Shown here piece after piece: positions 6,232 to 6,321 of a stretch of 6,321 nucleotides of DNA; positions within the stretch are counted from its first letter, which is position 1, and every line of letters begins with the position of its first letter. The notes under the pieces were generated by a model that worked only from the letters and a program-made list of their open reading frames with translations, searched no databases and was not told the origin of the DNA. The DNA comes from JAOAFT01 sp035390885. Lineage in GTDB: Bacteria; Bacteroidota; Ignavibacteria; UBA10030. The stretch covers positions 1 through 6,321 of the forward strand of contig DAOOUW010000070.1 in the NCBI GenBank assembly GCA_035390885.1, in the 5' to 3' direction. Made by a program: the position numbers and the translations under genes.

Positions 6232-6321
6232 TTATTGAATGATATTTCCGTCGGAGTCGATCAATCGAATCTCGCCGAAATTTAACTTACGGATTTCTGG
6301 CTCGATTTTTTCTCTATCACC
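6232..6321 (-). CDS. C-terminal end of an M16-family (insulinase-like) zinc peptidase (cut by window edge)
   Basis: Twenty-nine codons and a TAA (6234-6232) are visible on the minus strand; the rest lies beyond the window. The peptide begins GDREKIEPEIRKL and ends GEIRLIDSDGNIIQ. This matches the usual last strand-helix-strand of secreted or periplasmic M16 peptidases of the PqqL/zinc-protease type, which end 'VVGD...IEP.L..L..G.V...D.DG'. The catalytic HxxEH lies in the N-terminal half and cannot be seen. The frame is followed after 7 nt by a strong terminator, which supports a genuine gene end. The assignment rests on a short tail, so it is moderate. Confidence 0.62.
   Translation of the reverse strand, partial: GDREKIEPEIRKLNFGEIRLIDSDGNIIQ

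Overview
The window comes from a bacterial draft assembly of moderate, somewhat AT-leaning base composition, with one run of 100 N. It holds two gene blocks that converge on a junction carrying an insertion-sequence scar. The lineage cannot be fixed from the sequence alone. The style of the ureohydrolase-like protein, the M16 peptidase tail and the Hox-type hydrogenase would fit the Bacteroidota/Chlorobiota (Ignavibacteria-like) group, but this is a low-confidence inference.

Plus-strand block (1 to about 3259): the 3' part of a bidirectional NAD(P)-linked [NiFe]-hydrogenase operon, in the order hoxF (5' end outside the window), hoxU, hoxY, hoxH. HoxF and HoxU form the diaphorase half, which passes electrons through Fe-S clusters to and from NAD(P). 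HoxY (proximal [4Fe-4S] cluster) and HoxH (NiFe site) form the hydrogenase half. Spacings are 9, 24 and 36 nt, so the genes are probably co-transcribed. HoxH runs into the N gap and its C-terminal nickel-binding DPCxxC region is not visible. The 57 nt after the gap do not look like a HoxH C-terminus and are probably the end of another gene, perhaps a hydrogenase maturation protease.

Junction (3260-3616): the C-terminal remnant of an IS3-family transposase, with no intact element and no convincing terminator.

Minus-strand block (5943 down to 3617): a ureohydrolase-fold protein, thyX and folA, spaced 29 and 15 nt apart, very likely one operon. ThyX makes dTMP and releases tetrahydrofolate; FolA reduces dihydrofolate. 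The first gene is the most notable item in the window. It keeps the agmatinase/arginase fold signature, but three of six metal ligands and both other catalytic residues are replaced, with Asp-to-Ser repeated at several sites. It looks like a maintained pseudoenzyme.

Right end (5944-6321): a 288-nt intergenic region with a plausible promoter for the minus-strand operon, a long imperfect inverted repeat just upstream of it, a strong rho-independent terminator, and the last 29 codons of an M16-type zinc peptidase on the minus strand.
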